From contig NZ_FNFN01000005.1 of assembly GCF_900101045.1 (NCBI RefSeq), forward strand, positions 1 to 64,000: a stretch of DNA of 64,000 bases, given 5' to 3'. Below the pieces are notes generated by a model that was not told the DNA's origin, did no database searches, and saw only the letters and a program-made list of their open reading frames with translations. Position 1 is the first letter of the stretch. Each line of letters begins with the position of its first letter. The translations under genes and the position numbers were made by a program. Origin of the DNA: Nocardioides sp. YR527. GTDB lineage: Bacteria > Actinomycetota > Actinomycetes > Propionibacteriales > Nocardioidaceae. Positions 47,948-57,088 of the stretch are shown here, in pieces.

Positions 47948-47953
47948 TTACCC

Positions 47954-49114
47954 GTGACGCCTCTCCGCCGTGCCCAGGCCGGATCGGTGGTGGCGTTCGC
48001 CACCAACGGTCTGCTGGCGGCGACCTTCATCTCCCGCATCCCCGCGCTCCGCGAGAGCCTCGGCCTGAACAACTCGGCCGTCGGCCTGATGCTGCTGGCG
48101 ATGGGCATCGGCTCCGTTGCCGCTCTGCCACTCGCCGGGGGACTGGTGATGCGCTGGGGCGCCGCCCGGGTCGTACGCCGCTGCGCAGTGCTCTGTGTCG
48201 CCGCCCTGACCCTGGTGGCGATCTCCGGGAGCTGGCTGGAGCAGACGTGGCTGGTGGCGCTGTTCCTGGTCGCGTACGGCGTCGGCTATGGGGTCTGGGA
48301 CGTCGCCATGAACGTCGAGGGGGCCGCGGTCGAGCGGCGCGGTGGCAAGACGCTGATGCCGCAGCTGCACGCGATGTGGAGCGTCGGCACCGTGCTCGGT
48401 GGGCTGCTGGGCATCGCCCTGGTGGGCACGCTGCCGACGGTGTGGCACATCGCCGGGGTCGCGGCCGTCGCGCTGGCCGTCTGCTGGTGGGGAACCCTGG
48501 GGTTCCTTCCGGCGGAGGCGCCCCCGGAGGGGCACTCGCCGCGGCGTGAGCTGATCGCCGCTTGGCGCTCGCCCCAGACGCTGCTGCTGGGGCTGATGGT
48601 GCTCGCCTTCGCCGCTGCCGAGGGGAGCGCCAACGACTGGGTGTCGCTGGCGATGATCGACGGCTACGACGTCAGCCACCGGGTCGGGGTCGCCTGCTAT
48701 GCGGCGTTCGTCTTCTGCATGAGCCTTGCCCGCTTCGCGGGCGCGAAGGTGATCGACAGGATCGGTCGGCAGCCGGTCCTGATCGCCTCGGCGGCGCTGG
48801 CGGGGATCGGGATCGTGCTGACGGTGTTCGCCGGCACGTTCGGGCTCGCGCTGGCCGGGATCGTCCTGTGGGGCTTCGGCGCCGCCCTCGGCTTCCCTCT
48901 GGGGATCAGCATCGCAGCCGACGACGAGACCCGGGCCGCTGCTCGCGTCTCGGTCGTCTCCACGCTGGCCTACGGAGCCTTCCTCGGCTTCCCGCCGATC
49001 CTGGGCGCTGTGGGGGACCAGATCGGCACCCTGAGCGCGCTCCTGGTCGTCGCCGTCCTGATGGTGCCTGCGGCGGCGTTGGCGGCGACGGTGGCGCGGC
49101 GGCGACCCGTGTAA
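47954..49114 (+). CDS. 12-TM MFS transporter
   Basis: A 386-aa major facilitator with about twelve TM segments. FISRIPALRESLGLNNSAVG (loop 1) and LVMRWGAARVVRR (the A-type motif between TM2 and TM3) place it in the YbjJ/fucose-permease-like MFS group, often sugar or unknown substrates. The GTG start follows a -10 box. Its TAA stop lies inside a long palindrome shared with 57561-57631. Substrate unknown. Confidence 0.85.
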   Translation: MTPLRRAQAGSVVAFATNGLLAATFISRIPALRESLGLNNSAVGLMLLAMGIGSVAALPLAGGLVMRWGAARVVRRCAVLCVAALTLVAISGSWLEQTWLVALFLVAYGVGYGVWDVAMNVEGAAVERRGGKTLMPQLHAMWSVGTVLGGLLGIALVGTLPTVWHIAGVAAVALAVCWWGTLGFLPAEAPPEGHSPRRELIAAWRSPQTLLLGLMVLAFAAAEGSANDWVSLAMIDGYDVSHRVGVACYAAFVFCMSLARFAGAKVIDRIGRQPVLIASAALAGIGIVLTVFAGTFGLALAGIVLWGFGAALGFPLGISIAADDETRAAARVSVVSTLAYGAFLGFPPILGAVGDQIGTLSALLVVAVLMVPAAALAATVARRRPV

Positions 49115-49183
49115 CACGCTGTTCGTAGGACTATCCGGTCGTTCTGATAGGGCGAGTAGTCCTACGAACGACGTGTTACACGG
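49107..49183. repeat. Dispersed long palindrome family B, copy 1
   Basis: 27-base arms (49107-49133 and 49157-49183) pair with two mismatches. The right half, CTGATAGGGCGAGTAGTCCT then ACGAACGACGTGTTACA, is nearly identical to 57595-57631; the left half has diverged near the loop. The left arm contains the stop codon of the MFS gene. It lies between convergent genes. Confidence 0.88.
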
Positions 49184-49203
49184 GGAGGCCCATATCAACT
49201 CGG

Positions 49204-52200
49204 CTACACGAAGAGGGCGCGGATGTCGTCGGCGCCGATGGTGGAGCCCATGGCGCCTTCGCCGTCGACGACCTTCGCGAAGAGCTCGGCCTTGCGCTCC
49301 TTGAGCTCCATGACCTTCTCCTCGATCGTGTCGGTCGACACCAGCCGGTAGACCATGACGTGCTGGGTCTGGCCGATGCGGTGGGCTCGGTCGACGGCCT
49401 GGGCCTCGGCGGCGGGGTTCCACCAGGGGTCGAGCACGAAGACGTAGTCGGCCTCGGTGAGGGTCAGGCCGACGCCGCCGGCCTTCAGGGAGATCAGGAA
49501 GACCGGGGCGTCGCCGTCGCGGAAGCTCTCGATGACCGCACCACGGTCGCGCGTGCCGCCGTCGAGGTAGGCGGCGTCGATGCCGGCCTCGGCGAGCCGG
49601 GTGCGCGCCCGGCCGAGGAACGAGGTGAACTGGCTGAAGACCAGCGCCTTGTGGCCCTCGGCGGCGAGCTCCTCGATGTGGTCGACGAGGGTGTCGAGCT
49701 TGGCGGAGCCGACGTCGTCGTCCTCGGGGTCGACGAGACCGGGGTCGAGGGAGAGCTGTCGCAGCCTGGTCAGCGCGCTGAGGATCGCGACCCGGTTGTC
49801 GTTGAAGTCGTCGAGCAGGTGCAGGATCCGCTGCCGCTCCTTGGCCAGGTGGGCGTCGTAGATCTTGCGGTGGACCGGGTTGAGATCGACGCCGAGCACC
49901 TGCTCCTGCTTGGGCGGCAGGTCGTCGGCGACGAGCTCCTTCGTACGCCGCAGCAGGAACGGCCGCAGGCGGGTCCGGAACCGGCGCAGCGCGCCGTCGT
50001 CGCCCGACTTCTCCACGGGAGAGACCACCATGTCGCGGAACAGCCGCGGGCTGGGGTAGAGCCCCGGCGCCGTGATCGAGAGCAGCGCCCACAGCTCCAT
50101 CAGCCGGTTCTCGAACGGTGTGCCCGTCACCGCGAGACGCCAGCGTGCGTCGATGCGGCGGGCAGCTGCGTACGTCTTGGACTGGTGGTTCTTGACCTGC
50201 TGGGCCTCGTCGAGGACGAGGCCGGCCCAGGGGCGCCCGGCGAAGGAGTCCTGCTCGAGCCGGAGGATGGCGTAGGTCGTGACGACGACATCCGCGCCCT
50301 CGCGGGCCTCGGCGACTGAGTCCATGCGCTTGCTCACCGTGCTCACCCGGAGGCCGGGGGTGTGGCGGCGGGCCTCCTGGACCCAGGCGGGTACGACGCT
50401 GGTGGGCGCCACCACGAGGTAGGGGGTGCGCGACTCCGGTTGTGTGTGCACGGCGTGGGAGATCGTGGCCAGCACCTGGAGCGTCTTGCCCAGACCCATG
50501 TCGTCGGCGAGGATCCCGCCGAGACCCTGCTCGTGCAGGAACGCCAGCCAGTGGAATCCGTCGAGCTGGTAGTGGCGCAGCTCGGTCGCCAGCCCGGTCG
50601 GCTCCGGCCGGGGGATCTCGCGAAGATCGCGCAGCGCCTGGGCGCGCTGGACCCATTCGGCGGCCTGCTGGTCGACCACGCCGAGCTCGGCGAGCTCGGC
50701 CCAGACGCCGAGGTCGTGCTTGCCGACCGCGATCCCGTCGCCGGTGCGCTCGTGGAGCTGTCCGGCGGCCTCGACGACGTTGCGCAGCCGGTCGAGCTCG
50801 GGGCGGTCGGTGGTGATGTAGGTGCCGCTGGGGAGGATCAGGTGGTCGTCGCCGCGGGTCAGCGCTCCGAGTACGTCGGGAAGCGGGACGGCCTCGGCGC
50901 CGATCCGGATCACGACCTGCAGGTCGAGCCAGTCCTGCCCGGCCACGGCAGCACCGTCGGGCGAGGTGATCTCGAAGGAGATCTCAGGGTCCTCGTCGGT
51001 CTCGCGGAAGTCGGGCCGCTCGACCTCGGTGACCTCGACGCCCTCGACCTCACGCAGCGCCGGCAGGTCGTGGATCGCGAGCGCGAGGGCATCGCCGTCG
51101 CGTACCTCCTGCTTGCGGAGCAACTCGGTGGAGACCTTGGCGCGCAGCACGGCCTCCTCGGCCGGGTCGCGGACCAGGCCGAGGTCCTCGCGGGAGTCCA
51201 CCGGGTAGTGACGTACGCCGTAGGCCCAGGTCCAGCCGAGCGTGGCATGTGTCGAGCTGCGCCAGGTGACCGTCAGGGTCAGGCGGGGTGCGGGAGGCTC
51301 AGGGATGTCGAGGGAGCCGTCGGCCGAGCGCAGCGGCACCAGACGGGCCAGGGGGCCCAGCAGAGCGCTCAGCGTGCCGATCTCGGCCTCGGGGACGGTC
51401 AGCGGGTCCCGGGCGGTCACCAGCCGCTGCGCGTGGGTCGAGAGCGGTCCGGACAGATCAGCGAGATGGAGGACCCCGGCATCGAGCACGCCCACCGAGC
51501 GGGTCGGGCGACCGATCGGGAGCACCGTCGGGCCGGCGTAGACCCGGTCGGCGTGTGCCAGGCCGAAGCGGAGGACCGCCTCGCCGTCCTCGCGGCGCAG
51601 CTCGCCGGCGAGCGAGAGCGGCTCGTCGAAGACCACCACACCGCGTACGTTCTCGCCGGGCAGGACGGTCACACCGCCACGGATCGCGTCGCGGAGCAGG
51701 CTGACCGCGTGCTCGCCGAAGTCGGCGAGGCTGAGCGAGGAGCCGCGGGCGTAGAGCAGCCGGTCGGACCGCAGCTGGCGGGCCAGCTCCTGCAGGGGGA
51801 GCAGCTGGCTGCGGGGGAAGTCCTTGCCGGGCACCGCGTTGGGAATGTTGGCCCAGTCGGCACCGGTCTTCGCCCAGCGCTCGCGGTTGCCCATGCGCAT
51901 CGGGCGCAGCTCGACGCTGGGGGAGCCGGCCACGGCCGACCGCGGGCTGTGCACGTCGATCTCGAGCGCCAGCGCGGGCAGGTCGTCCTCGGGCTTGTTG
52001 TCCTCGGCGAGCTGGCCCAGGAGCGTACGCAGCTCGGTCTCCCACGACGGACCCATCGGCGTCGCCGCGGTGCGGGAGCCGGCGAGGACGAGGCCGAGCG
52101 CGGCGCCGTGCTTGCAGTTGTTGTGCACGGGGCAGCTGCACGAGCTGGTCGCACTAACGACGCCGTTCCTGGAATCCAGGTTGAGGGTCACCCGGTAGGG

Positions 52201-52383
52201 CGCCGGGCTGGTGCCTCTGACCTCGGCTGCCGCGCGCAGAGCACTGCTGCCGATCTCGGTGACCCGGGGCTCACCGACCCGCCCCTGGGCGGCGTAGGCC
52301 TCGGCCCGCTCGATGGTCTGGGGGTCGAAGGTCTCGCGGAGCAGGTCGTTCGTGAGAGCTTCGAGCAAGGGCACCCGATCCAT
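49204..52383 (-). CDS. SNF2-family DNA helicase/ATPase with N-terminal SWIM zinc finger
   Basis: A 1059-aa protein. The SWIM motif CSCPVHNNCKHG lies near residue 90, followed by a ~450-residue middle region without clear motifs. The SNF2 ATPase has GGILADDMGLGKTLQVLATI (motif I, ~residue 620), LVLDEAQQVKN (motif II), FENRLMELWALL, and in the helicase C lobe ALVFSQFTSFLGR, SLKAGGVGLTLTEADYVF and DRAHRIGQTQ (motif VI). These are double-strand DNA translocases; the SWIM type resembles bacterial HepA-like proteins in DNA repair or transcription recycling. No nuclease or methylase lies nearby, so a defence role is not supported. Confidence 0.92.
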   Translation of the reverse strand: MDRVPLLEALTNDLLRETFDPQTIERAEAYAAQGRVGEPRVTEIGSSALRAAAEVRGTSPAPYRVTLNLDSRNGVVSATSSCSCPVHNNCKHGAALGLVLAGSRTAATPMGPSWETELRTLLGQLAEDNKPEDDLPALALEIDVHSPRSAVAGSPSVELRPMRMGNRERWAKTGADWANIPNAVPGKDFPRSQLLPLQELARQLRSDRLLYARGSSLSLADFGEHAVSLLRDAIRGGVTVLPGENVRGVVVFDEPLSLAGELRREDGEAVLRFGLAHADRVYAGPTVLPIGRPTRSVGVLDAGVLHLADLSGPLSTHAQRLVTARDPLTVPEAEIGTLSALLGPLARLVPLRSADGSLDIPEPPAPRLTLTVTWRSSTHATLGWTWAYGVRHYPVDSREDLGLVRDPAEEAVLRAKVSTELLRKQEVRDGDALALAIHDLPALREVEGVEVTEVERPDFRETDEDPEISFEITSPDGAAVAGQDWLDLQVVIRIGAEAVPLPDVLGALTRGDDHLILPSGTYITTDRPELDRLRNVVEAAGQLHERTGDGIAVGKHDLGVWAELAELGVVDQQAAEWVQRAQALRDLREIPRPEPTGLATELRHYQLDGFHWLAFLHEQGLGGILADDMGLGKTLQVLATISHAVHTQPESRTPYLVVAPTSVVPAWVQEARRHTPGLRVSTVSKRMDSVAEAREGADVVVTTYAILRLEQDSFAGRPWAGLVLDEAQQVKNHQSKTYAAARRIDARWRLAVTGTPFENRLMELWALLSITAPGLYPSPRLFRDMVVSPVEKSGDDGALRRFRTRLRPFLLRRTKELVADDLPPKQEQVLGVDLNPVHRKIYDAHLAKERQRILHLLDDFNDNRVAILSALTRLRQLSLDPGLVDPEDDDVGSAKLDTLVDHIEELAAEGHKALVFSQFTSFLGRARTRLAEAGIDAAYLDGGTRDRGAVIESFRDGDAPVFLISLKAGGVGLTLTEADYVFVLDPWWNPAAEAQAVDRAHRIGQTQHVMVYRLVSTDTIEEKVMELKERKAELFAKVVDGEGAMGSTIGADDIRALFV

Positions 52384-52750
52384 TCTTCCAGCATGAGGCG
52401 GGTTCTGCGACTTCGTGGACGCTCGTGGTGAGCAGCGTCTCGTTCGTTGCGGTGGCAGTGGTCTAGACCAGCGGCGCACCAGCAGGGGGTTGCCATGCAT
52501 TCATCGGCGTGCATAGGCGCAAGCCCGACATCGGTCCCGGACAACCGGATCCGAACCGATAGCGACAACTTTGTCGCGGAAAAGTAAAGCCACCTCGATC
52601 CGAGCGGGGGGATCCGGACCGAGGTGGCGATGAATACTTTCGGCCAAGTTGCCGATGAATGCAAGTCGAACCGCCATGGCGGGAATATGACGTGTCGTAT
52701 ATCTGCCATGATGACTGTCGTTCGTTCCCCCGCCACGGAAGGCATCTCGG
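52384..52750. other. 367-base gap with two hairpins and a candidate promoter
   Basis: No convincing gene is seen. GCGACAA/TTGTCGC (52562-52577) is a near-perfect short palindrome. GCCACCTCG (52589-52597) and CGAGGTGGC (52620-52628) form a 9-bp stem that also encloses two GATCCG copies. TATATC near 52692 could be the -10 of the regulator gene that starts at 52751. The dyads may be operators. Confidence 0.45.
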
Positions 52751-53746
52751 ATGCTTGATGCGCTAGGTCTCGACAATCTCGAAGAGACGGTCTACCGCCA
52801 GCTGGTCGCCGCGCCGTCGGCCAACCTCGAAGAGCTGGCCGAGGCGGCCGACCTGGACGCCTATGCGGTCTCGGCGGTGCTGTCCGCGCTGGAGGGGAAG
52901 GGCTTGGTCGCTCGGGCCTCGGCGGGCCAGGACCGCTACGTCGCCTCCCCGCCGGCCGTGGCGCTCGGGGCGCTGCTCGTCCAGCGCCAGGACGAGCTAC
53001 GTCGCGCGCAGGTGGAGATGACCGAGCTCGCCGGGCTCTATCGCGGCTCGGTCGCTCGCCGGGACGTCGCCGACGTCGTCGACGTCGTGCACGGCACCGA
53101 GGCGATCGCCCAGCGGTTCGCCCAGCTGCAGTACTCGGCCAAGAAGTGCATCCAGGCGCTGCAGAAGCCGCAGGCCGCGGTCGTCACCCGGGAGGACGCC
53201 GACGAGGCCGAGCGGGCCGCGCTCGAACGCGGGGTCAGGCACGACATCGTGCTCGAGCGTTCCGTCTTCGACACCCCCGGCATCTACGAGAGCATCGACT
53301 CCGGTCTCGAGATCGGGATCGAGCTGCGGGTGGTGCCGACGGTGCCGCTGCGTGCCTTCATCGTCGACCGGGAGATCGCGCTGATCCCGCTCATGCAGGG
53401 CTCGACTCCTTCGGGCGAGCACAACACGGTCCAGGACGCGCTGCTCCTCCACCCCAGTGGTCTTCTCGACGCGATCCTCGCCCTCTTCGACCTGATCTGG
53501 ACCTCGGCTCCGAAGCTCGTCGCGACCCCCGAGGGCACGGTCGAGACGGCCGCCGACCGCCTCGAGCCGCTGGACACCAAGGTGCTCTCGCTGCTGCTCG
53601 CCGGCCTGACCGACGCCTCCATCGGGGCCCAGCTCGGGCTGTCGCTGCGTACGGTCCAGCGGCGGGTGCGCCAGATGATGGACCGCGCGCAGGTCGACAC
53701 CCGCCTCCAGCTCGGCTACGAGGCGGGTCGTCGCGGGTGGCTGTGA
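52751..53746 (+). CDS. TrmB-like/LuxR-type HTH transcriptional regulator
   Basis: A 331-aa regulator with two DNA-binding-like ends. The N-terminal winged helix (LEETVYRQLVAAPSANLEEL, residues ~9-60) resembles TrmB; the middle (~80-250) resembles a phospholipase-D-like sensing domain with no catalytic HKD; the C-terminus is a LuxR-type HTH (LAGLTDASIGAQLGLSLRTV, ~285-325). Actinobacteria carry many paralogues, often near secondary-metabolism or lantibiotic genes; none is seen here. GGAAGG lies 8 bases before the ATG. Ligand and targets unknown. Confidence 0.85.
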   Translation: MLDALGLDNLEETVYRQLVAAPSANLEELAEAADLDAYAVSAVLSALEGKGLVARASAGQDRYVASPPAVALGALLVQRQDELRRAQVEMTELAGLYRGSVARRDVADVVDVVHGTEAIAQRFAQLQYSAKKCIQALQKPQAAVVTREDADEAERAALERGVRHDIVLERSVFDTPGIYESIDSGLEIGIELRVVPTVPLRAFIVDREIALIPLMQGSTPSGEHNTVQDALLLHPSGLLDAILALFDLIWTSAPKLVATPEGTVETAADRLEPLDTKVLSLLLAGLTDASIGAQLGLSLRTVQRRVRQMMDRAQVDTRLQLGYEAGRRGWL

Positions 53747-53767
53747 CATGTGCGCCCTTCGGGCGCG

Positions 53768-54340
53768 CTACCGCTCGCCGCCCGGAACCCACAGGACGTC
53801 GCCCTGCTCGCGGTTGGCGTGCCGGGCGAGGATGAAGAGCAGGTCGCTGAGGCGGTTGAGGTAGGTCAGGGCGAGCTTGTTCATCGTCTCGCCGTGGACC
53901 TCGTACGCAGCCCAGGCCGCCCGCTCCGCGCGGCGTACGACGGTGCGGGCCACGTGCAGGTGGGCCGCGGCCACGGTGCCGCCGGAGAGGATGAACGAGC
54001 GGAGCTTCTCCAGCGGCTCGTTGTAGTCGTCGCACCAGGCCTCGAGCCGGTCGATGTAGGCCTGCTCGACGCGGAGCGGGGGATACTCGGGGTCGGCGAC
54101 GACCGGGGTGGAGAGGTCGGCGCCGACGTCGAAGAGATCGTTCTGGACGGTCGTGAGCACCTTCACGACGTCCTCGTCGATGCCGCCGTGAGCCAGCGCG
54201 ACACCGATCGCCGCCCCGGCCTCGTCGGTCGTCGCGTACGCCTCCAGCCGTAGATCGGTCTTGGCGGTCAGGCTCATGTCGCCGAGCCGGGTCTCACCGG
54301 CGTCGCCGGTTCGGGTGTAGATGCGCGTCAGGTTGACCAT
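53768..54340 (-). CDS. Cob(I)alamin adenosyltransferase (PduO type)
   Basis: A 190-aa ATP:cob(I)alamin adenosyltransferase making coenzyme B12. The ATP loop is RIYTRTGDAGETRLGD (residues ~6-21). AYIDRLEAWCDD, FILSGGTVAAAHLHVARTV (~residues 115-134) and RRAERAAW with NRLSDLLFILAR are diagnostic. It lies 0.6 kb from the B12-dependent mutase gene, to which it can supply cofactor. A -10 box is 6 bases before the ATG, so leaderless translation is likely. Confidence 0.95.
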   Translation of the reverse strand: MVNLTRIYTRTGDAGETRLGDMSLTAKTDLRLEAYATTDEAGAAIGVALAHGGIDEDVVKVLTTVQNDLFDVGADLSTPVVADPEYPPLRVEQAYIDRLEAWCDDYNEPLEKLRSFILSGGTVAAAHLHVARTVVRRAERAAWAAYEVHGETMNKLALTYLNRLSDLLFILARHANREQGDVLWVPGGER

Positions 54341-54346
54341 GCGCTG

Positions 54347-54352
54347 AGCCTA
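54347..54352 (-). promoter_or_regulatory. -10 box of leaderless adenosyltransferase transcript
   Basis: TAGGCT on the minus strand, 6 bases before the ATG at 54340. Confidence 0.5.
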
Positions 54353-54537
54353 TGCGGACGGCCCATGTTCGGCGAAGATGGTCAAATGACAGAAAATAGT
54401 GACGGAAGTGACTAATGAGGCTGGTGAGGTGCAACCAATCGGATTCGCCACGCGTCATAGTGGGCGAGAGGGAGCGTCATGTGATGCGTAGGGCTTCTGT
54501 GTAGGGCAATCCACTTCCTGGGGGATGGAGGCAGGGC

Positions 54538-54846
54538 ATGGAGATCTTGATCGACGGGCCGACGCTGGTGCTGAGCGGAGATTTCGACGTACGCAGCACC
54601 TGGATGGCACGCAGCGTGATCTACGACCATCTCGACTCGGTGGAGGGTGACGTCGTGCTCGACGTCTCCGGCGTGAACAGCGCCGATGTGACGGCGCTGA
54701 AGCTGCTCGCCGTCGCGACCCGGCAGGCCCATGCCGAGGGCCGCCGCCTCACCCTGCAGGGCTGCACTCCGGCGGTGCGCCGGATGCTCCACCTCTCCCG
54801 GCTCTATCGTGTTCTCGAGGTGGAGAACTCACCGCTCATCGCGTAG
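54538..54846 (+). CDS. STAS-domain protein (anti-sigma factor antagonist-like)
   Basis: A 102-aa single STAS domain. ILIDGPTLVLSGDFDVRSTW is the first beta-alpha unit and VVLDVSGVNSADVTALKLLA (~residues 39-58) is the loop where SpoIIAA-type proteins are phosphorylated; Ser48 or Thr52 could serve. Such proteins bind a partner kinase/anti-sigma factor, but none is encoded nearby. GGAGG precedes the ATG by 6 bases. It lies between the adenosyltransferase and mutase genes. Confidence 0.83.
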   Translation: MEILIDGPTLVLSGDFDVRSTWMARSVIYDHLDSVEGDVVLDVSGVNSADVTALKLLAVATRQAHAEGRRLTLQGCTPAVRRMLHLSRLYRVLEVENSPLIA

Positions 54847-54898
54847 CGGGTGGTGGGTAAAGGAGTGGCCCGGTGAGTGACATCTTCCACACCGGGAC

Positions 54899-54918
54899 CG
54901 GTTACTGATCGGTAACCG
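54899..54918. promoter_or_regulatory. TTAC-N6-GTAA operator upstream of the mutase gene
   Basis: CGGTTACTGATCGGTAACCG is an inverted repeat of two 7-base arms with a 6-base centre, 10 bases before the mutase start codon. The core TTAC-N6-GTAA recurs at 63531-63544. Probably the site of an acyl-CoA-responsive repressor (inference). Confidence 0.6.
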
Positions 54919-54928
54919 AGGGGCTAGC

Positions 54929-56965
54929 ATGCCTCTTATGACGGACACCACGCCTTCCGAGCAGAGCCGCCCGGCGAAGGATCGCTCCTGGCTGATGCGG
55001 ACGTACGCCGGCCACTCGACCGCCGAGGCGTCCAACGAGCTCTACCGCACCAACCTGGCCAAGGGCCAGACCGGTCTCTCGGTCGCCTTCGACCTGCCCA
55101 CGCAGACGGGCTACGACCCCGACAGCGTCCTTGCTCGCGGCGAGGTCGGCAAGGTGGGCGTCCCGATCATGCACATGGGGGAGATGCGCAAGCTCTTCGA
55201 CCAGATCCCGCTCACCGAGATGAACACCTCGATGACGATCAACGCGACCGCCATGTGGCTGCTCGCGATGTATCAGGTCGCCGCCGAGGAGCAGAACCCC
55301 GGGATGGACCCGGCCGAGGTGGCCGCCAAGCTGGCCGGCACCACCCAGAACGACATCATCAAGGAGTACCTCTCCCGGGGGACGTACGTCTTCCCGCCGG
55401 AGCACTCCCTGCGGCTGATCAGCGACATGATCTCCTACACGGTCCACCAGATCCCGAAGTGGAACCCGATCAACATCTGCAGCTACCACCTGCAGGAGGC
55501 CGGGGCGACGCCGGTGCAGGAGATCGCGTACGCGATGTGCACGGCCATCTCGGTCCTCGACCAGGTCAAGGCCTCCGGTCAGGTCTCCGAGGAGGACTTC
55601 GGCAAGGTCGTCGGCCGGATCTCGTTCTTCGTCAACGCGGGCGTGCGGTTCGTCGAGGAGATGTGCAAGATGCGCGCCTTCGTCGAGCTGTGGGACGAGA
55701 TCACCCGTGAGCGCTACGGCGTCGAGGACCCGAAGATGCGCCGGTTCCGTTACGGCGTGCAGGTCAACTCCCTCGGCCTCACCGAGGCGCAGCCGGAGAA
55801 CAACGTCCAGCGGATCGTGCTGGAGATGCTCGCAGTGACGCTGTCCAAGAACGCTCGGGCGCGTGCGGTGCAGCTGCCTGCCTGGAACGAGGCTCTCGGT
55901 CTGCCGCGTCCGTGGGACCAGCAGTGGTCGCTGCGCCTGCAGCAGGTGCTCGCCTACGAGTCCGACCTGCTGGAGTACGGCGACCTCTTCGACGGCTCGC
56001 CGGTCGTCGAAGCAAAGGTGGCCGAGCTCGTCGCGGGCGCCAAGGAGGAGATCGACCGGGTCCAGGCCATGGGCGGAGCGATCGCCGCGGTCGACACCGG
56101 CTACATGAAGTCGGAGCTGGTCTCCTCGCACGCGCGCCGTCGCGCCGCCATCGAGTCCGGTGAGGAGATCATCGTCGGCGTCAACAAGTTCACGACGACC
56201 GAGCCCTCGCCGCTGACCGCGGACCTGGACGCCGCGATCATGGTCGCCGACCCGCGCGCCGAGGAGGCCGCCAAGGCCTCCCTCGATGCGTGGAAGGCCG
56301 AGCGTGACGAGACGGCCGTCGCCGAGGCGCTGGCCGCGCTGGCCGCCGCCGCGAAGACCGACGCCAACCTGATGGCGGCGACGCTGGAAGCCGCCCGGGC
56401 GGGCGCGACCACGGGGGAGTGGGCCGGCACCCTGCGTGAGGTCTTCGGCGAGTTCCGGGCGCCCACCGGCGTCTCCGGCGCCGTCGGTGCCGCGGAGGCC
56501 GGAGCCGAGCTGTCGGCCGTACGCGACCGGGTCAAGGCCACCGGCGAGGAGCTCGGTGTCAAGCTGCGCATGCTCGTCGGCAAGCCGGGTCTGGACGGTC
56601 ACTCCAACGGCGCCGAGCAGGTCGCCGTCCGGGCCCGTGACGCCGGCTTCGAGGTCATCTACCAGGGCATCCGGCTCACCCCGGAGCAGATCGTCGCCGC
56701 GGCGGTCGCCGAGGACGTACACGTCGTGGGGCTCTCCATCCTCTCCGGCTCGCACATGTCGCTCGTGCCGTCGGTGGTCGAGGGGCTGCGCGATGCGGGT
56801 CTGGGTGACGTACCCGTCATCGTCGGCGGCATCGTGCCCGAGTCCGACGCCAAGACGCTGATCGAGTCGGGGGTCGCGGCGGTCTACACGCCCAAGGACT
56901 TCAGCCTCACCGAGATCATGGCCGACATCGTCGAGGTCATCCGCAAGGCCAACGACCTCTCCTGA
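54929..56965 (+). CDS. meaA: B12-dependent acyl-CoA mutase, MeaA/ethylmalonyl-CoA mutase type
   Basis: A 678-aa mutase fusing the catalytic barrel and the cobalamin domain. The N-terminal part (DRSWLMRTYAGHSTAEASNE, then AFDLPTQTGYDPDS, ~residues 45-65) and the C-terminal cobalamin motif KPGLDGHSNGAEQVAVRARD (~residue 550; histidine ligand in DGHS) are intact. Size and sequence style match MeaA/ethylmalonyl-CoA mutase of streptomycetes rather than methylmalonyl-CoA mutase, which has a longer N-terminus. It would act in acetate or butyrate assimilation. The crotonyl-CoA carboxylase partner is not in the window. GAGGGG is 6 bases before ATG 54929. Confidence 0.88.
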   Translation: MPLMTDTTPSEQSRPAKDRSWLMRTYAGHSTAEASNELYRTNLAKGQTGLSVAFDLPTQTGYDPDSVLARGEVGKVGVPIMHMGEMRKLFDQIPLTEMNTSMTINATAMWLLAMYQVAAEEQNPGMDPAEVAAKLAGTTQNDIIKEYLSRGTYVFPPEHSLRLISDMISYTVHQIPKWNPINICSYHLQEAGATPVQEIAYAMCTAISVLDQVKASGQVSEEDFGKVVGRISFFVNAGVRFVEEMCKMRAFVELWDEITRERYGVEDPKMRRFRYGVQVNSLGLTEAQPENNVQRIVLEMLAVTLSKNARARAVQLPAWNEALGLPRPWDQQWSLRLQQVLAYESDLLEYGDLFDGSPVVEAKVAELVAGAKEEIDRVQAMGGAIAAVDTGYMKSELVSSHARRRAAIESGEEIIVGVNKFTTTEPSPLTADLDAAIMVADPRAEEAAKASLDAWKAERDETAVAEALAALAAAAKTDANLMAATLEAARAGATTGEWAGTLREVFGEFRAPTGVSGAVGAAEAGAELSAVRDRVKATGEELGVKLRMLVGKPGLDGHSNGAEQVAVRARDAGFEVIYQGIRLTPEQIVAAAVAEDVHVVGLSILSGSHMSLVPSVVEGLRDAGLGDVPVIVGGIVPESDAKTLIESGVAAVYTPKDFSLTEIMADIVEVIRKANDLS

Positions 56966-56970
56966 GTCGA

Positions 56971-57016
56971 GGATCGACACGGCTCCCTGAAAAAACTTCG
57001 GGAGTCGTGTCGATCC
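56971..57016 (+). terminator. Hairpin terminator after the mutase gene
   Basis: GGATCGACACGGCTCCC and GGGAGTCGTGTCGATCC pair over 17 bp with one G-T, around an A-rich loop. Confidence 0.8.
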
Positions 57017-57088
57017 GGGTGCGTGGCCGTTCGTGACATGGGCAGAGGGAGGCGGACGGCGCCTCCCGCCACTCACGGGAGACCAGAG

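Noticed and set aside
49204..52383. SNF2 helicase as part of a defence island
   Set aside because: No nuclease, methyltransferase or other defence protein is nearby; neighbours are a metabolite transporter and a regulator.
50362..52431. 689-codon plus-strand frame over the helicase gene
   Set aside because: Antisense to the SNF2/SWIM gene; low-complexity product.
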